Origin: Oscillospiraceae bacterium
GTDB taxonomy: Bacteria; Bacillota; Clostridia; Oscillospirales; Acutalibacteraceae
Length of the DNA stretch: 64,000 nucleotides
Assembly (NCBI GenBank): GCA_031256825.1
Contig: JAIRPV010000027.1
Location: 1-64,000, forward strand
Direction of reading: 5' to 3'
Part shown: positions 36,676-45,295 of the stretch, piece by piece
Numbering within the stretch: position 1 is the first letter of the stretch
How the letters are laid out: every line of letters begins with the position of its first letter
The notes under the pieces: model-generated
Database searches by the model: none
Told to the model about the DNA's origin: nothing
What the model saw: only the letters and a program-made list of their open reading frames with translations
Made by a program: the position numbers and the translations under genes

Positions 36676-37896
36676 ATGCAATACGCTTTAATTGGCGAAC
36701 ATCTGGGGCACAGTTATTCGCCGGAAATTCACAAAATGATTGGGGGCTATGACTATGCGCTGGCGCCAATGCCGCCGGAAGCGTTGCCTGAGTTTTTTGC
36801 GCGGCGGGATTTTCAGGGAATTAATGTGACGATTCCTTACAAAAAAGCGGTCATGCCCTTTTGCGACACCCTTGGGGAAACCGCAAAACGCGTTGGCAGT
36901 GTGAATACAATTCTCAAAAGGGCCGATGGCAGCCTGTTTGGAGACAACACCGACCCGGCGGGCTTTTGTTTTATGCTGCAAAGCGCTAATATTTCGATGG
37001 AGAGCCGCCATGTGCTGGTTTTGGGCGGAGGCGGGGCTTCGCTAACGGTGCAGCTTGCTGCTTCGGAGGCTCGGGCGGCAAGCGTTTCAGTGGCAGAATT
37101 GGGCGGCGCGTTGAATTACGAAAATATTTATGAGGCATGCGCACAGGCGCAGGTGATCATCAACGCAACGCCTGTGGGGATGTTCCCCAAAACAGACGCG
37201 AAACTTGTCGATTTGGAACGATTTCCGCGCTGTGAAGCGGTAGCGGATTTGATCTACAACCCGCTGCGCACCAAATTGTTGCAGCAAGCGAAAGCGCTTG
37301 GCCTACGGCACGTGAATGGGTTGGGCATGCTGGTTGCGCAGGCGGCGGCGGCCGCCGAGATCTTTACAGGAATCCGACAGGGGGCAGAAAAAATTGACGA
37401 AATATATCGAAAATTATATAATAAAACCGAAAATTGGGTTATTATCGGCATGCCGGGGGCGGGCAAGAGCACGGTTGGAACCGAGTTGGCGCGGCGGAGC
37501 GGCCGGAAATTTATTGATGTGGACTGGGAAATTGAGCGGCGCGCGGGGCTTTCTTGCGGGGAGATCATCACACAGCGGGGCGAAGAACAATTTCGCGCGC
37601 TGGAGTGTGAAGTTGTGCGGGAGCTGGGCGCGCGAACCGGTTTGGTGATTGCGACGGGGGGCGGCACAGTGTTAAAGGATGAAAATGTTTTTGCGCTGCG
37701 GCAAAACGGGAAGCTGCTCTGGATTCGGCGCGGCGCTGACCGGCTTGCCACGTTTGAGCGGCCGCTTTCGAAAAATCTGCGGGAGATGGAGCAAACGCGG
37801 CGGCCTTTTTATGAAAAGGCGGCGGATGCGACAATTTTACACGATGAAAATTGGGAGCGTTTGCAACTGCGGGCGTGGGAGGTGTTTCACGCATGA
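36676..37896 (+). CDS. Shikimate dehydrogenase-shikimate kinase fusion protein
   Basis: AroE: LIGEHLGHSYSPEIHKMIG, GINVTIPYKKAVMPF, DNTDPAGF; AroK: IIGMPGAGKSTVGTELARRSGRKFIDVDWEIE, ATGGGTVL. Confidence 0.93.
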   Translation: MQYALIGEHLGHSYSPEIHKMIGGYDYALAPMPPEALPEFFARRDFQGINVTIPYKKAVMPFCDTLGETAKRVGSVNTILKRADGSLFGDNTDPAGFCFMLQSANISMESRHVLVLGGGGASLTVQLAASEARAASVSVAELGGALNYENIYEACAQAQVIINATPVGMFPKTDAKLVDLERFPRCEAVADLIYNPLRTKLLQQAKALGLRHVNGLGMLVAQAAAAAEIFTGIRQGAEKIDEIYRKLYNKTENWVIIGMPGAGKSTVGTELARRSGRKFIDVDWEIERRAGLSCGEIITQRGEEQFRALECEVVRELGARTGLVIATGGGTVLKDENVFALRQNGKLLWIRRGADRLATFERPLSKNLREMEQTRRPFYEKAADATILHDENWERLQLRAWEVFHA

Positions 37897-38318
37897 AAGT
37901 GATGGTGATCAACGGGCCGAACCTGAATCTGCTGGGCATCCGCGAGCCGGAGATCTATGGCAGCGGAAGCTATGCCGCGCTGGCGCGATACATTGAAGGA
38001 GCGGCGGCGGATTTGGGGATCGAGGTTTTGGTGCGGCAATCGAACCACGAAGGGGAAATTGTCACATGGATTCAGGAATGCTATGGCGCTGTGGACGCGA
38101 TTGTCATCAATCCGGCGGCGTATACGCACACAAGCGTGGCGATTTTGGATGCGCTGAAGGCGGTTGCGCTGCCCGCTGTGGAGGTGCACCTGAGCGACGT
38201 GCAGACGCGGGAGGAGTTTCGCAGAACGTCTTACAGCGCGCTGGCCTGCAAAAAAGTGATTGCGGGGCAGGGATTCGATGGGTACCGGATGGCGCTGGAG
38301 TTCCTTGTAAAGGGATAG
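37893..38318 (+). CDS. aroQ: Type II 3-dehydroquinate dehydratase
   Basis: MVINGPNLNLLGIREPEIYG; RQSNHEGEIVTWIQE; VINPAAYTHTSVAILDAL; PAVEVHLSDVQTREEFR. Confidence 0.94.
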   Translation: MKVMVINGPNLNLLGIREPEIYGSGSYAALARYIEGAAADLGIEVLVRQSNHEGEIVTWIQECYGAVDAIVINPAAYTHTSVAILDALKAVALPAVEVHLSDVQTREEFRRTSYSALACKKVIAGQGFDGYRMALEFLVKG

Positions 38319-38327
38319 AGCTTGTCA
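38306..38327. promoter_or_regulatory. Bipartite motif instance 4 (end of aroQ, one divergent half-site)
   Basis: TGTAAAG-GGATAGAG-CTTGTCA. Confidence 0.5.
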
Positions 38328-38334
38328 CACTGAA

Positions 38335-38368
38335 CAAAACCGCCTCCCACGAGGGAGACGGCTTTTTT
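38335..38368. terminator. Terminator between convergent aroQ and GH36 genes
   Basis: aaaaccgcctcccacgagggagacggcttttttatt. Confidence 0.8.
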
Positions 38369-38370
38369 AT

Positions 38371-38392
38371 TGACAAGGGTTATACCTTTACA
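38371..38392. promoter_or_regulatory. Bipartite motif instance 5 (end of GH36 gene)
   Basis: TGACAAG-GGTTATAC-CTTTACA. Confidence 0.5.
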
Positions 38393-40581
38393 AGGTGCAG
38401 ATTCCGGCTGGCGAAGTCGCCGCCAAACCAGACCATGCGCAGGCCCGCGTTCATGATGGTGTCGCCATGCAGTTCGATGGCCCACTCCTCAATTTCGTAG
38501 ACGGCGTCCGGATCGAGGCCGCGCGGATAGATGCGCATATCCCAGGAGTTTTGCTCAGCCAGCACGGTGAAGCACTGCACCAGCGCTTCGCTCCGGTCGG
38601 GCGAGACCACCATCCAGGCCGCCGATTGCCCTTCAAAGGGGCTGCGCAGACGATAAAAATCGCCTTCGCGGACGAGCGGCTGCAACTGCTTGAACCGGCT
38701 GTTGATTTCGCGCATTTGCGAAAGGTCTTCCGGCGGGAGCTTGGTGGGATCGAGTTCGTAGCCGAAGGTGCCGCACGTTGCCACGTCGGCGCGGTATTGC
38801 AGGGAAGTTACGCGCCCGCGCTCGGGGATTTTTGACACATGCGCGCCCATGCTTGCCACCGGATAACAGATGGATGTGCCGTATTGGATGCGCAGGCGAT
38901 CGGCGGGATCGGTGTTGTCGCTGGCCCAGGTTTGGGGCATGTAGTAGAGCATACCGGGATCGAACCGGCCGCCGCCGCCGGAGCAGCTTTCGTAGAGGAT
39001 ATGCGGGAATTCTTCGACGAGGCGCTCCATTAACTCATAAAGGCCCAGCAGATAACGGTGTGAAACTTCACCCTGCTGCTGCGCTGGGAAGGCCGCGCTG
39101 AAGACTTCCGTCAGGTTGCGGTTGAAATCCCACTTGAGATAGACGATGTCGCAGCTGCGCAGCACAGCGCTGATTTGCTGATAAAGATTCTCGCGCACTT
39201 CCGGCAGGGTGAGGTTCAGCACGCACTGGTTGCGGCCAAGGCTGCGCCCGCGGCCCGGGATGTGCAGCGCCCAGTCGGGATGCGTGCGATACAGCTCGCT
39301 GTTGGGCGAAATCATTTCCGGCTCGAACCAGATGCCGAATTGCAGCCCCTCGGCCTTTACGCGCTCCACCAGTTCCGGCAGGGAGCAGCCGAGCTTTGCT
39401 TCGTTCACCGACCAGTCGCCCAGCGAAGAGGTGTCGTCGTCGCGCTTGCCGAACCAGCCGTCGTCCATCACCAACAATTCCACGCCCGCTTTGGCGGCGG
39501 CGGCGGCGAAATGAACGAGTTTCTCCGCATCGAAATCAAAATAGGCGGCTTCCCAGCTGTTGATGAGGATGGGGCAGGGCTTGCGCTTCCATTCGCCGCG
39601 GATCAGGTTGTTGCGATAGAGCCGGTGCAGCGCACGGGAAATGCCGCCGAGGCCTTCGCTGGAATAGCTGAGCACGGCTTCGGGGGAGGCGAATGTTTCG
39701 CCCGGGCGCAGCTGCCAGCAAAAGCCGTCGGGGTTGACGCCCAAGGCGACGCGGGCGGTGTGCATTTGCGAAACTTCTGTTTCGATGCGGAAATTGCCGC
39801 TGTATACCAATGAAAAGCCAAAAACGTCGCCCTGGTTTTCGTCGGCGTTTTTTGCGCAAAGGGCCATAAAGGGGTTGAGCTGGTGCCCGGTGGCGCCCCG
39901 GCGGCTTTGCAGCGATTGCGTGCCGTGGCGCAGCGCAACGCGTTCCGGGCTGCGTTCGCGGCCCCAGGCGCCGTGCAGGCCGATCATATCGTAGTTCATG
40001 GATGGGAATTCGACGCAGGCGCTTTGCAGGCTTTCGATCGCCAGGGTTTCGCTGCCGGTATTTTCCGCAACAGCCCAGCGGGTGACAATATTCAGCCCCG
40101 CAAAAACGGTGTAATAGAGCTTGACTTGCAGGCCGAGGAGCGCGTCTTCCATGAGAATCACGAGGGTGTCGCCGTCGGCCGCTTCGTTAAAATAGGTGGC
40201 GGGCAGGCCGGGCAAGCCGGGTTTTTGCCCGGGCAAAACCTCGTGGGAGACATACTTCAGGCAAACGGCCCTGGCCCCGTTGGCGGCGCACGCAGCCACG
40301 GCGGGCACGCGGTAATCGCTGACGCCGCAGCCGGGGTATTCCTGCAATGCGGTGTCGAGGCTCATAGAGGTATATTGGATTTGATCGGGGGCTTCCGGAA
40401 TATTTGCGCTGAACGACGCCCCGCCGCCGAGTTCGGCATGCAGATCCGGCTCCGTTTCGCTGATATGGCCGCCAAAATGCAGGTGATACAGGTAGCCTTC
40501 GGGAGAAATCTGCATGGCGTAGCTGGCGCTGCCCGCATGCAAAAGGAAGGATTTAGAGCGCTCGTTGTATGTGATGGGCAT
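38380..40581 (-). CDS. GH36 family alpha-galactosidase
   Basis: PILINSWEAAYFDFDAEKLVHFAAAAAKAGVELLVMDDGWFGKRDDDTSSLGDW; IVYLKWDFNRNLTE; ESCSGGGGRFDPGMLYYMPQTWASDNTD. Confidence 0.95.
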   Translation of the reverse strand: MPITYNERSKSFLLHAGSASYAMQISPEGYLYHLHFGGHISETEPDLHAELGGGASFSANIPEAPDQIQYTSMSLDTALQEYPGCGVSDYRVPAVAACAANGARAVCLKYVSHEVLPGQKPGLPGLPATYFNEAADGDTLVILMEDALLGLQVKLYYTVFAGLNIVTRWAVAENTGSETLAIESLQSACVEFPSMNYDMIGLHGAWGRERSPERVALRHGTQSLQSRRGATGHQLNPFMALCAKNADENQGDVFGFSLVYSGNFRIETEVSQMHTARVALGVNPDGFCWQLRPGETFASPEAVLSYSSEGLGGISRALHRLYRNNLIRGEWKRKPCPILINSWEAAYFDFDAEKLVHFAAAAAKAGVELLVMDDGWFGKRDDDTSSLGDWSVNEAKLGCSLPELVERVKAEGLQFGIWFEPEMISPNSELYRTHPDWALHIPGRGRSLGRNQCVLNLTLPEVRENLYQQISAVLRSCDIVYLKWDFNRNLTEVFSAAFPAQQQGEVSHRYLLGLYELMERLVEEFPHILYESCSGGGGRFDPGMLYYMPQTWASDNTDPADRLRIQYGTSICYPVASMGAHVSKIPERGRVTSLQYRADVATCGTFGYELDPTKLPPEDLSQMREINSRFKQLQPLVREGDFYRLRSPFEGQSAAWMVVSPDRSEALVQCFTVLAEQNSWDMRIYPRGLDPDAVYEIEEWAIELHGDTIMNAGLRMVWFGGDFASRNLHLVKV

Positions 40582-40755
40582 GGCGTGATCCTTTCTGTTT
40601 GTAGCATTTTTGATAGGATAGCGCACCTGCGGTGACAGGTTATGCGCTTATTATAGCAGAATTCAGGAAAGAATGCAAGGGGCGCTATAAAAAAACAGCA
40701 GGAATTCCTCCAAACGAAATTTCGTTTTGAATTGGAAAAAATTTTCTTTCCCCTC

Positions 40756-40784
40756 TTGACAAACGCAAAAAAAGGGAGTAAACT
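40756..40784 (+). promoter_or_regulatory. SigA-type promoter
   Basis: TTGACA-17 nt-TAAACT. Confidence 0.55.
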
Positions 40785-40834
40785 ATTTTTAGTAAGTAGA
40801 ATGTTTTTTTGGGAAAGGCAGGGTTTGCTAATGA

Positions 40835-41464
40835 ATGGCAAAAATTGGAAACGGGGGGGGTCTGTCTAATTTTGTCACGTTAGCAGCCCTGATTCTCCTC
40901 GTCATAAGTTTGCTGACCACGCCGTTTGCGATGTCGAAGTACTATGCAAGCGGGTCGGGGTCGGCTGTTGCGTATATTGCGAAGTGGGATCCAATCTTCG
41001 CTTCGCGCCCCCGGCTTTCAAACAGCGGCGCGGCTCTGAATTATAACAGCGCCTATGGCTCGACCGGTTCAGGGTCTACATCGACCGGGTTTGGCGCAAC
41101 CGCAGTTTGGCAGGAGCTTTCCATGAAAAACGCTGGCGAAACAATGGCGGATTTCACGTTCTGGGTGGGCTACGAAACCGATAGAAGCACGGCGGTCACG
41201 GCAAGTTCATCGAAGCTGGCAACCGTGGTTTTTACGGCTTATACCGCGCCGGTCGGCTACGCAGCGTCGAACGATTTGACCCCTACCGTGATCAACAACG
41301 GAGACGGCACCTGGAAGGTGAAAGAGGTGGAACCCGGGCAGTCGTTCTGGGTGCAGCTGCACTTTTCTGATGAAGGCGCAACTGCTTATTCGGGCGCGCC
41401 GATGAACGCAAACAATGTAGGCCTAAAATGCAAGTTGTTCCTGACGGCAGTTCAGGTAGATTAG
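40835..41464 (+). CDS. Surface/extracellular protein, possibly SipW-dependent TasA/camelysin-like; start uncertain because of a G8 tract
   Basis: N-terminal TM LAALILLVISLLTTPFAMSKYYASGSGSAVAYIAKWDPIF followed by a beta-rich Ser/Thr/Gly region. Confidence 0.65.
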   Translation: MAKIGNGGGLSNFVTLAALILLVISLLTTPFAMSKYYASGSGSAVAYIAKWDPIFASRPRLSNSGAALNYNSAYGSTGSGSTSTGFGATAVWQELSMKNAGETMADFTFWVGYETDRSTAVTASSSKLATVVFTAYTAPVGYAASNDLTPTVINNGDGTWKVKEVEPGQSFWVQLHFSDEGATAYSGAPMNANNVGLKCKLFLTAVQVD

Positions 41465-41474
41465 GAGAAATACA

Positions 41475-42464
41475 ATGAAACGGAACTTGTTTTTGCGCCT
41501 GGCGGCGCTGGCAACGATCCTGACGGTTGCAACTGCCTCGCTGTGCTATGGGAAATACACGTCCACGGAAGCGGATGGCGCGGATTTTTATTTGACCAAT
41601 TCAAAGACAGAGATCTTATACACCAGCGGAAGCGGAAGCTTTACTCCGGCAAAAGGGTATTGGGCCATTTATATGAAAGGCGGGGCGGGAGGAAGAGTCA
41701 ACTATTCGAACAGCGGCCAAGGCGGCGCGGCGGGAACGCTCATGACGATATGCGAGTTTTCCGGGTCAACCGTTTATTATTGGGTTGCCGCAGGGGGGAA
41801 TGCGTCGCCTTCTAATAATAGCTTTACTGGCTCTGCAAGCTATGGCGGAGGAGAAGGCTATGGCGCAGGACAAACGAAAGCAAAGGCGGCTGGCGGCGGC
41901 GGCGCTTCGGTGCTTGCAACGGGAGCAACCCCAACTGCGGCAAACCTGATTGCGGTAGCTGGCGGCGGGGGCGGGGGCGGCCCCGCCTGGAACCCAACCA
42001 ATGACAATGTGCAGGGAGGCGACGGCGGCATTTTAGCGCCAACGGTCGGCAGCGGCGTTGCTGCCGGCACCTGCGGCGGAAACAACAGAACCCAAACAAC
42101 CGCCCAAGGCAACAATGGCGCGGGCGGCGGCGGCGCGGGCAGCGCCGGAAGCGGCGGCAATAACGCTGGGTTTTTAAGGGGCGGCGACACCAGCTCTTGG
42201 GGCGGGGGCGGCGGAAGCGGATATTATGGCGGGGGCGGCGGAAGCGGCGATAATAACGGCGGCGGGGGCGGCGGCTCTTCCTGGTCAAGCGGCTCAGCTA
42301 TGATCACAACAGGGGCCTATGCCTATGCCTACAATTATTTTGATGCAAAGGGATATCTGACTGCGCCGCCCAGGGTCATTAAAGGCGGAGAGAATGGGTA
42401 CAGCGGCCTGATCCATATGGTTTACCTCGGCCTGAACCCGGTTGCCGGAGCGGAGTTCTTTTAA
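41475..42464 (+). CDS. Secreted glycine-rich protein
   Basis: Signal sequence MKRNLFLRLAALATILTVATASLCYGKYTST; GGGGGSGYYGGGGGSGDNNGGGGGGSSW; RBS aggaga. Confidence 0.8.
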   Translation: MKRNLFLRLAALATILTVATASLCYGKYTSTEADGADFYLTNSKTEILYTSGSGSFTPAKGYWAIYMKGGAGGRVNYSNSGQGGAAGTLMTICEFSGSTVYYWVAAGGNASPSNNSFTGSASYGGGEGYGAGQTKAKAAGGGGASVLATGATPTAANLIAVAGGGGGGGPAWNPTNDNVQGGDGGILAPTVGSGVAAGTCGGNNRTQTTAQGNNGAGGGGAGSAGSGGNNAGFLRGGDTSSWGGGGGSGYYGGGGGSGDNNGGGGGGSSWSSGSAMITTGAYAYAYNYFDAKGYLTAPPRVIKGGENGYSGLIHMVYLGLNPVAGAEFF

Positions 42465-42488
42465 CCCCGTAAAAATTTTATTTTTCCC

Positions 42489-42517
42489 TTGCATTTCCCA
42501 AAATCCTGTGTTATAAT
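42489..42517 (+). promoter_or_regulatory. SigA-type promoter of the riboswitch operon
   Basis: TTGCAT-17 nt-TATAAT. Confidence 0.65.
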
Positions 42518-42524
42518 AGAGATG

Positions 42525-42720
42525 TTGCATGGTGCGCCCTCGGGCGCTAAGAGGGAACCCGGTGCGAATCCGGGGCAGCTCACATCTACTGTTATCAGCT
42601 ACGGCTTGCCCACGCGCGCGGCCATTGGGGTTCATGCCCCGAGAAGGCGGGCAAGCCGGTTTGAACTGAAAGCCAGGAAACCTGCCAAGCAACGGTGCAA
42701 CCTTTCGGTGAGGAAAGCGC
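42525..42720 (+). promoter_or_regulatory. Cobalamin riboswitch
   Basis: aagaGGGAAcccGGTGCGAATCCGGGGCAGCtcaC core and B12-box-like aaAGCCAGGAAACCTGCC. Confidence 0.88.
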
Positions 42721-42777
42721 TGTTGCCATTTTGGGCTTGCCGCACAGGCGGCTGGCTTTTTAGGGTAATAGGCACAA

Positions 42778-42810
42778 GCCTTGCCGGAACACGGCAGGGC
42801 AAATTTTTTA
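42778..42810 (+). terminator. Likely riboswitch expression-platform terminator
   Basis: gccttgccg-gaaca-cggcagggc followed by AAATTTTTTA, just before the first gene. Confidence 0.7.
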
Positions 42811-42848
42811 TGCCCCGCCGCGTGCGGCAATGAAAGGATTCCAATCTT

Positions 42849-44024
42849 ATGAACAAAACGCATACCACAAAACGGTGGCTCTCGGCGCTGCTGGCGGCTG
42901 TTATGGCGCTGGGGCTGCTGTTCACAGCCGTTGTGCCCGCCTCGGCGGCGGGTTCCCTTTCCATAACCATCAGCTACTCGGACGGCACGGGCTTTTGGAT
43001 AGCGCCGGGCAGCCGCTTTGCCGTAGCCGCCGACGCGGCGGAGGACTATGGCTACGAAGACAGCTTTGGCGGCGGCAAGACCTCTGCTCTGGATGCTGTT
43101 GTGGCGGCCGTCGCCGCCATCTACGGCGAGGACAAGGACGCCGTCAACGAAGCGCTGAAGGTTTCCGGCGGCGGGATATCGGACTTTTTGGGGCACGGCT
43201 ATAATTTTATCTATTTGGTGAACGACGTTTTGCCCGGCGACACCCCTGTGACCGACTATGAACTGCACGACGGCGACAGCGTTGCGCTCTATGCCTTGCA
43301 GGAGGATTATGCCGACGACGTGTTGGTATGGTTTGAACAGGATGGGCAAAAAATAACCTCGATCCAAGCGGAAGCCGGGGCGCCCTTTGAGGTGACGGTG
43401 AAAGGCATTGGCGCTTTTGGATGGGGCGACTGGGCCATGCCGGAAGACAGTTATGCGGGCGCGGGGATTGTTCCGGTCACGCTGGAAGATTCCGGGCTGG
43501 GGTTCCAGGCCGGCCGGTTGGGGGATACCCCCATCGCGGTTTCGGACGCGAACGGCAAGGCGGTGATCACGCTCCCCACGGCCGGGAAGCAAGTTCTTTC
43601 CGCCGTTGAGTGGGATTCCGATACCGGGGTTGCGGTGATTACCCCCTGGCTGGAAGTGACTGTTGTGAAACCCCTGGCTGAAGAGAAGGCCGACGCGAAG
43701 GCCGCGCTTGCCGCTTATCGGAACGCCGCGGATTACCGGGACGCCGAGAAAGCCGCTCTGGCCGCCGCGATTACGGCGGGCAGCGAGGCAATCGACAAAG
43801 CCGCCGACGCTGCGGGCGTTGCAAGCGCGCTTGCCGCCGCAAAGGCCGCGATTGACGCCATCAAGACCTACGCGCAGCTGACCCAGTGGTGGGAAAGCCC
43901 GCCGCTGAACCCGTTCTGGCACTGGGTATTGCGCTACCTGCTCTTCGGCTGGATCTGGATGGAGCCTGCCAATGTGGCGTGGTTCCGGCATTACATCCTC
44001 TTCGGCTGGGCGAAGAAGGCCTAA
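42849..44024 (+). CDS. Secreted protein with N-terminal DUF4430/transcobalamin-C-like region, Ala-rich helical region and aromatic C-terminal tail
   Basis: Signal peptide; FIYLVNDVLPGDTPVTDYELHDGDSVALYAL; C-terminus WHWVLRYLLFGWIWMEPANVAWFRHYILFGWAKKA. Confidence 0.8.
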   Translation: MNKTHTTKRWLSALLAAVMALGLLFTAVVPASAAGSLSITISYSDGTGFWIAPGSRFAVAADAAEDYGYEDSFGGGKTSALDAVVAAVAAIYGEDKDAVNEALKVSGGGISDFLGHGYNFIYLVNDVLPGDTPVTDYELHDGDSVALYALQEDYADDVLVWFEQDGQKITSIQAEAGAPFEVTVKGIGAFGWGDWAMPEDSYAGAGIVPVTLEDSGLGFQAGRLGDTPIAVSDANGKAVITLPTAGKQVLSAVEWDSDTGVAVITPWLEVTVVKPLAEEKADAKAALAAYRNAADYRDAEKAALAAAITAGSEAIDKAADAAGVASALAAAKAAIDAIKTYAQLTQWWESPPLNPFWHWVLRYLLFGWIWMEPANVAWFRHYILFGWAKKA

Positions 44025-44139
44025 TCCGGGCGTTTCATCAAAACCGCGCAACCGAATCACCGTTGCTCGCATCCCTATCATTCTTGCGCGGGAAGCTGCT
44101 TGCGGGCGGCTTCCCGTTTGATACAAAGGAGTGTACGCT

Positions 44140-45270
44140 ATGAAAAAAAAGCGTTGTTCAGCTGTTTTGGCCCTGCTGCTGGGGCTTGCCATTCTGTTTG
44201 GCGCAGCCGCCGGCGCTGCCCCCGCCGACGACGCGCGGGCGGCCGCGCTGGGATACCTGCGAGAAAAAGTGCCCAGCCCGGCGGCCGACAGCGTTGGCGG
44301 CGAATGGGCTTTGATTGCCCAGGCGCGCGCCGGGCAGCTAGCCGAGGCGCAAAAGAGCGCCTATCTTGCCAACCTGGAGCGGTCGATCCGGGCGAACGCC
44401 ACAGTGGATGCGGCCACCGGCGCGGCCCGGTTCAGCCGCCTGACCGACAATGCCCGCGCCGTGCTGGCGCTGACCTCCGTTGGCATAGACGCGGCGCGGT
44501 TCCAAGAATATGATCTGATCAGCGCGCTGCCGGATTTGGCGCAGCTCCAGCGGCAGGGCGTGCCCGCCGTCGCTTACGCTTTGCTGGCGCTGGACAGCGG
44601 CAATTATCTCAATCATTCGCAGGGCGGCGAGTTTCGCTCCTCCGCTGTGGAGTGGCTGACAGGCCACGCCGCGGCAACCGGCGGCTGGAACCTTGCGGGC
44701 AGCGCGACGGGGGCCGCCGCGCCGGACATCACGGGCATGGTGCTGCAGGCGCTGGCGCCTTACTCCAACGCGGGGGAAGACGCTGCGCGCGCCGCTGTGC
44801 GGAGCGCTTTGGACGCATTGCAAACAATGCAGGACGCCGACGGCGGTTTTTGTTTTGAAGACGAGGGCAAAACCGCCGAAAGCGCCGCGCAGGTGCTTGC
44901 GGGGCTTGCCGCGATGGGCGAAAGCGGCGCGCTTTTTGACGGCGCGCTGGGGAATCTGCTCACTTATCAGGAGGCGGGCGGCGGCTTCCGGCACACGGAA
45001 GACGGCGCGGTCAACCAGATGGCCACCGAACAGGCGGCGCTGGCGCTCGTGGCCTGCGATCGCTTTGCCAAAGGCGAAACCGCCCTATATGACATGAGCG
45101 ACGTGGCGCTTGCCCCGTTTGCCCCGGCTGCCCCGGCTGCTCCCGAGCCAAAGCCCGATTCCGGCACAGCCGCGAAGCACTGGTGGAAGGACATGAACCT
45201 GTTCCTGAAAATATTTTTGGGGATCATCACGCTGGGCCTTGTGCCGCTGATTGGCATGCTGTCGGCATAA
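44140..45270 (+). CDS. Secreted alpha/alpha-barrel protein (prenyltransferase/squalene-oxidase-repeat-like) with C-terminal TM
   Basis: Signal peptide; repeats LDALQTMQDADGGFCFEDEGKTAESAAQVLAGLAAMG and LLTYQEAGGGFRHTEDGAVNQMATEQAALALVA; C-terminal WWKDMNLFLKIFLGIITLGLVPLIGML. Confidence 0.82.
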   Translation: MKKKRCSAVLALLLGLAILFGAAAGAAPADDARAAALGYLREKVPSPAADSVGGEWALIAQARAGQLAEAQKSAYLANLERSIRANATVDAATGAARFSRLTDNARAVLALTSVGIDAARFQEYDLISALPDLAQLQRQGVPAVAYALLALDSGNYLNHSQGGEFRSSAVEWLTGHAAATGGWNLAGSATGAAAPDITGMVLQALAPYSNAGEDAARAAVRSALDALQTMQDADGGFCFEDEGKTAESAAQVLAGLAAMGESGALFDGALGNLLTYQEAGGGFRHTEDGAVNQMATEQAALALVACDRFAKGETALYDMSDVALAPFAPAAPAAPEPKPDSGTAAKHWWKDMNLFLKIFLGIITLGLVPLIGMLSA

Positions 45271-45295
45271 AAGGCGAGCGAAAGGGCTGAGAGAT

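Noticed and set aside
42294-44192. 632-aa minus-strand ORF over the riboswitch and DUF4430 gene
   Set aside because: Overlaps a riboswitch and a signal-peptide-bearing gene on the plus strand; composition typical of antisense artefacts.
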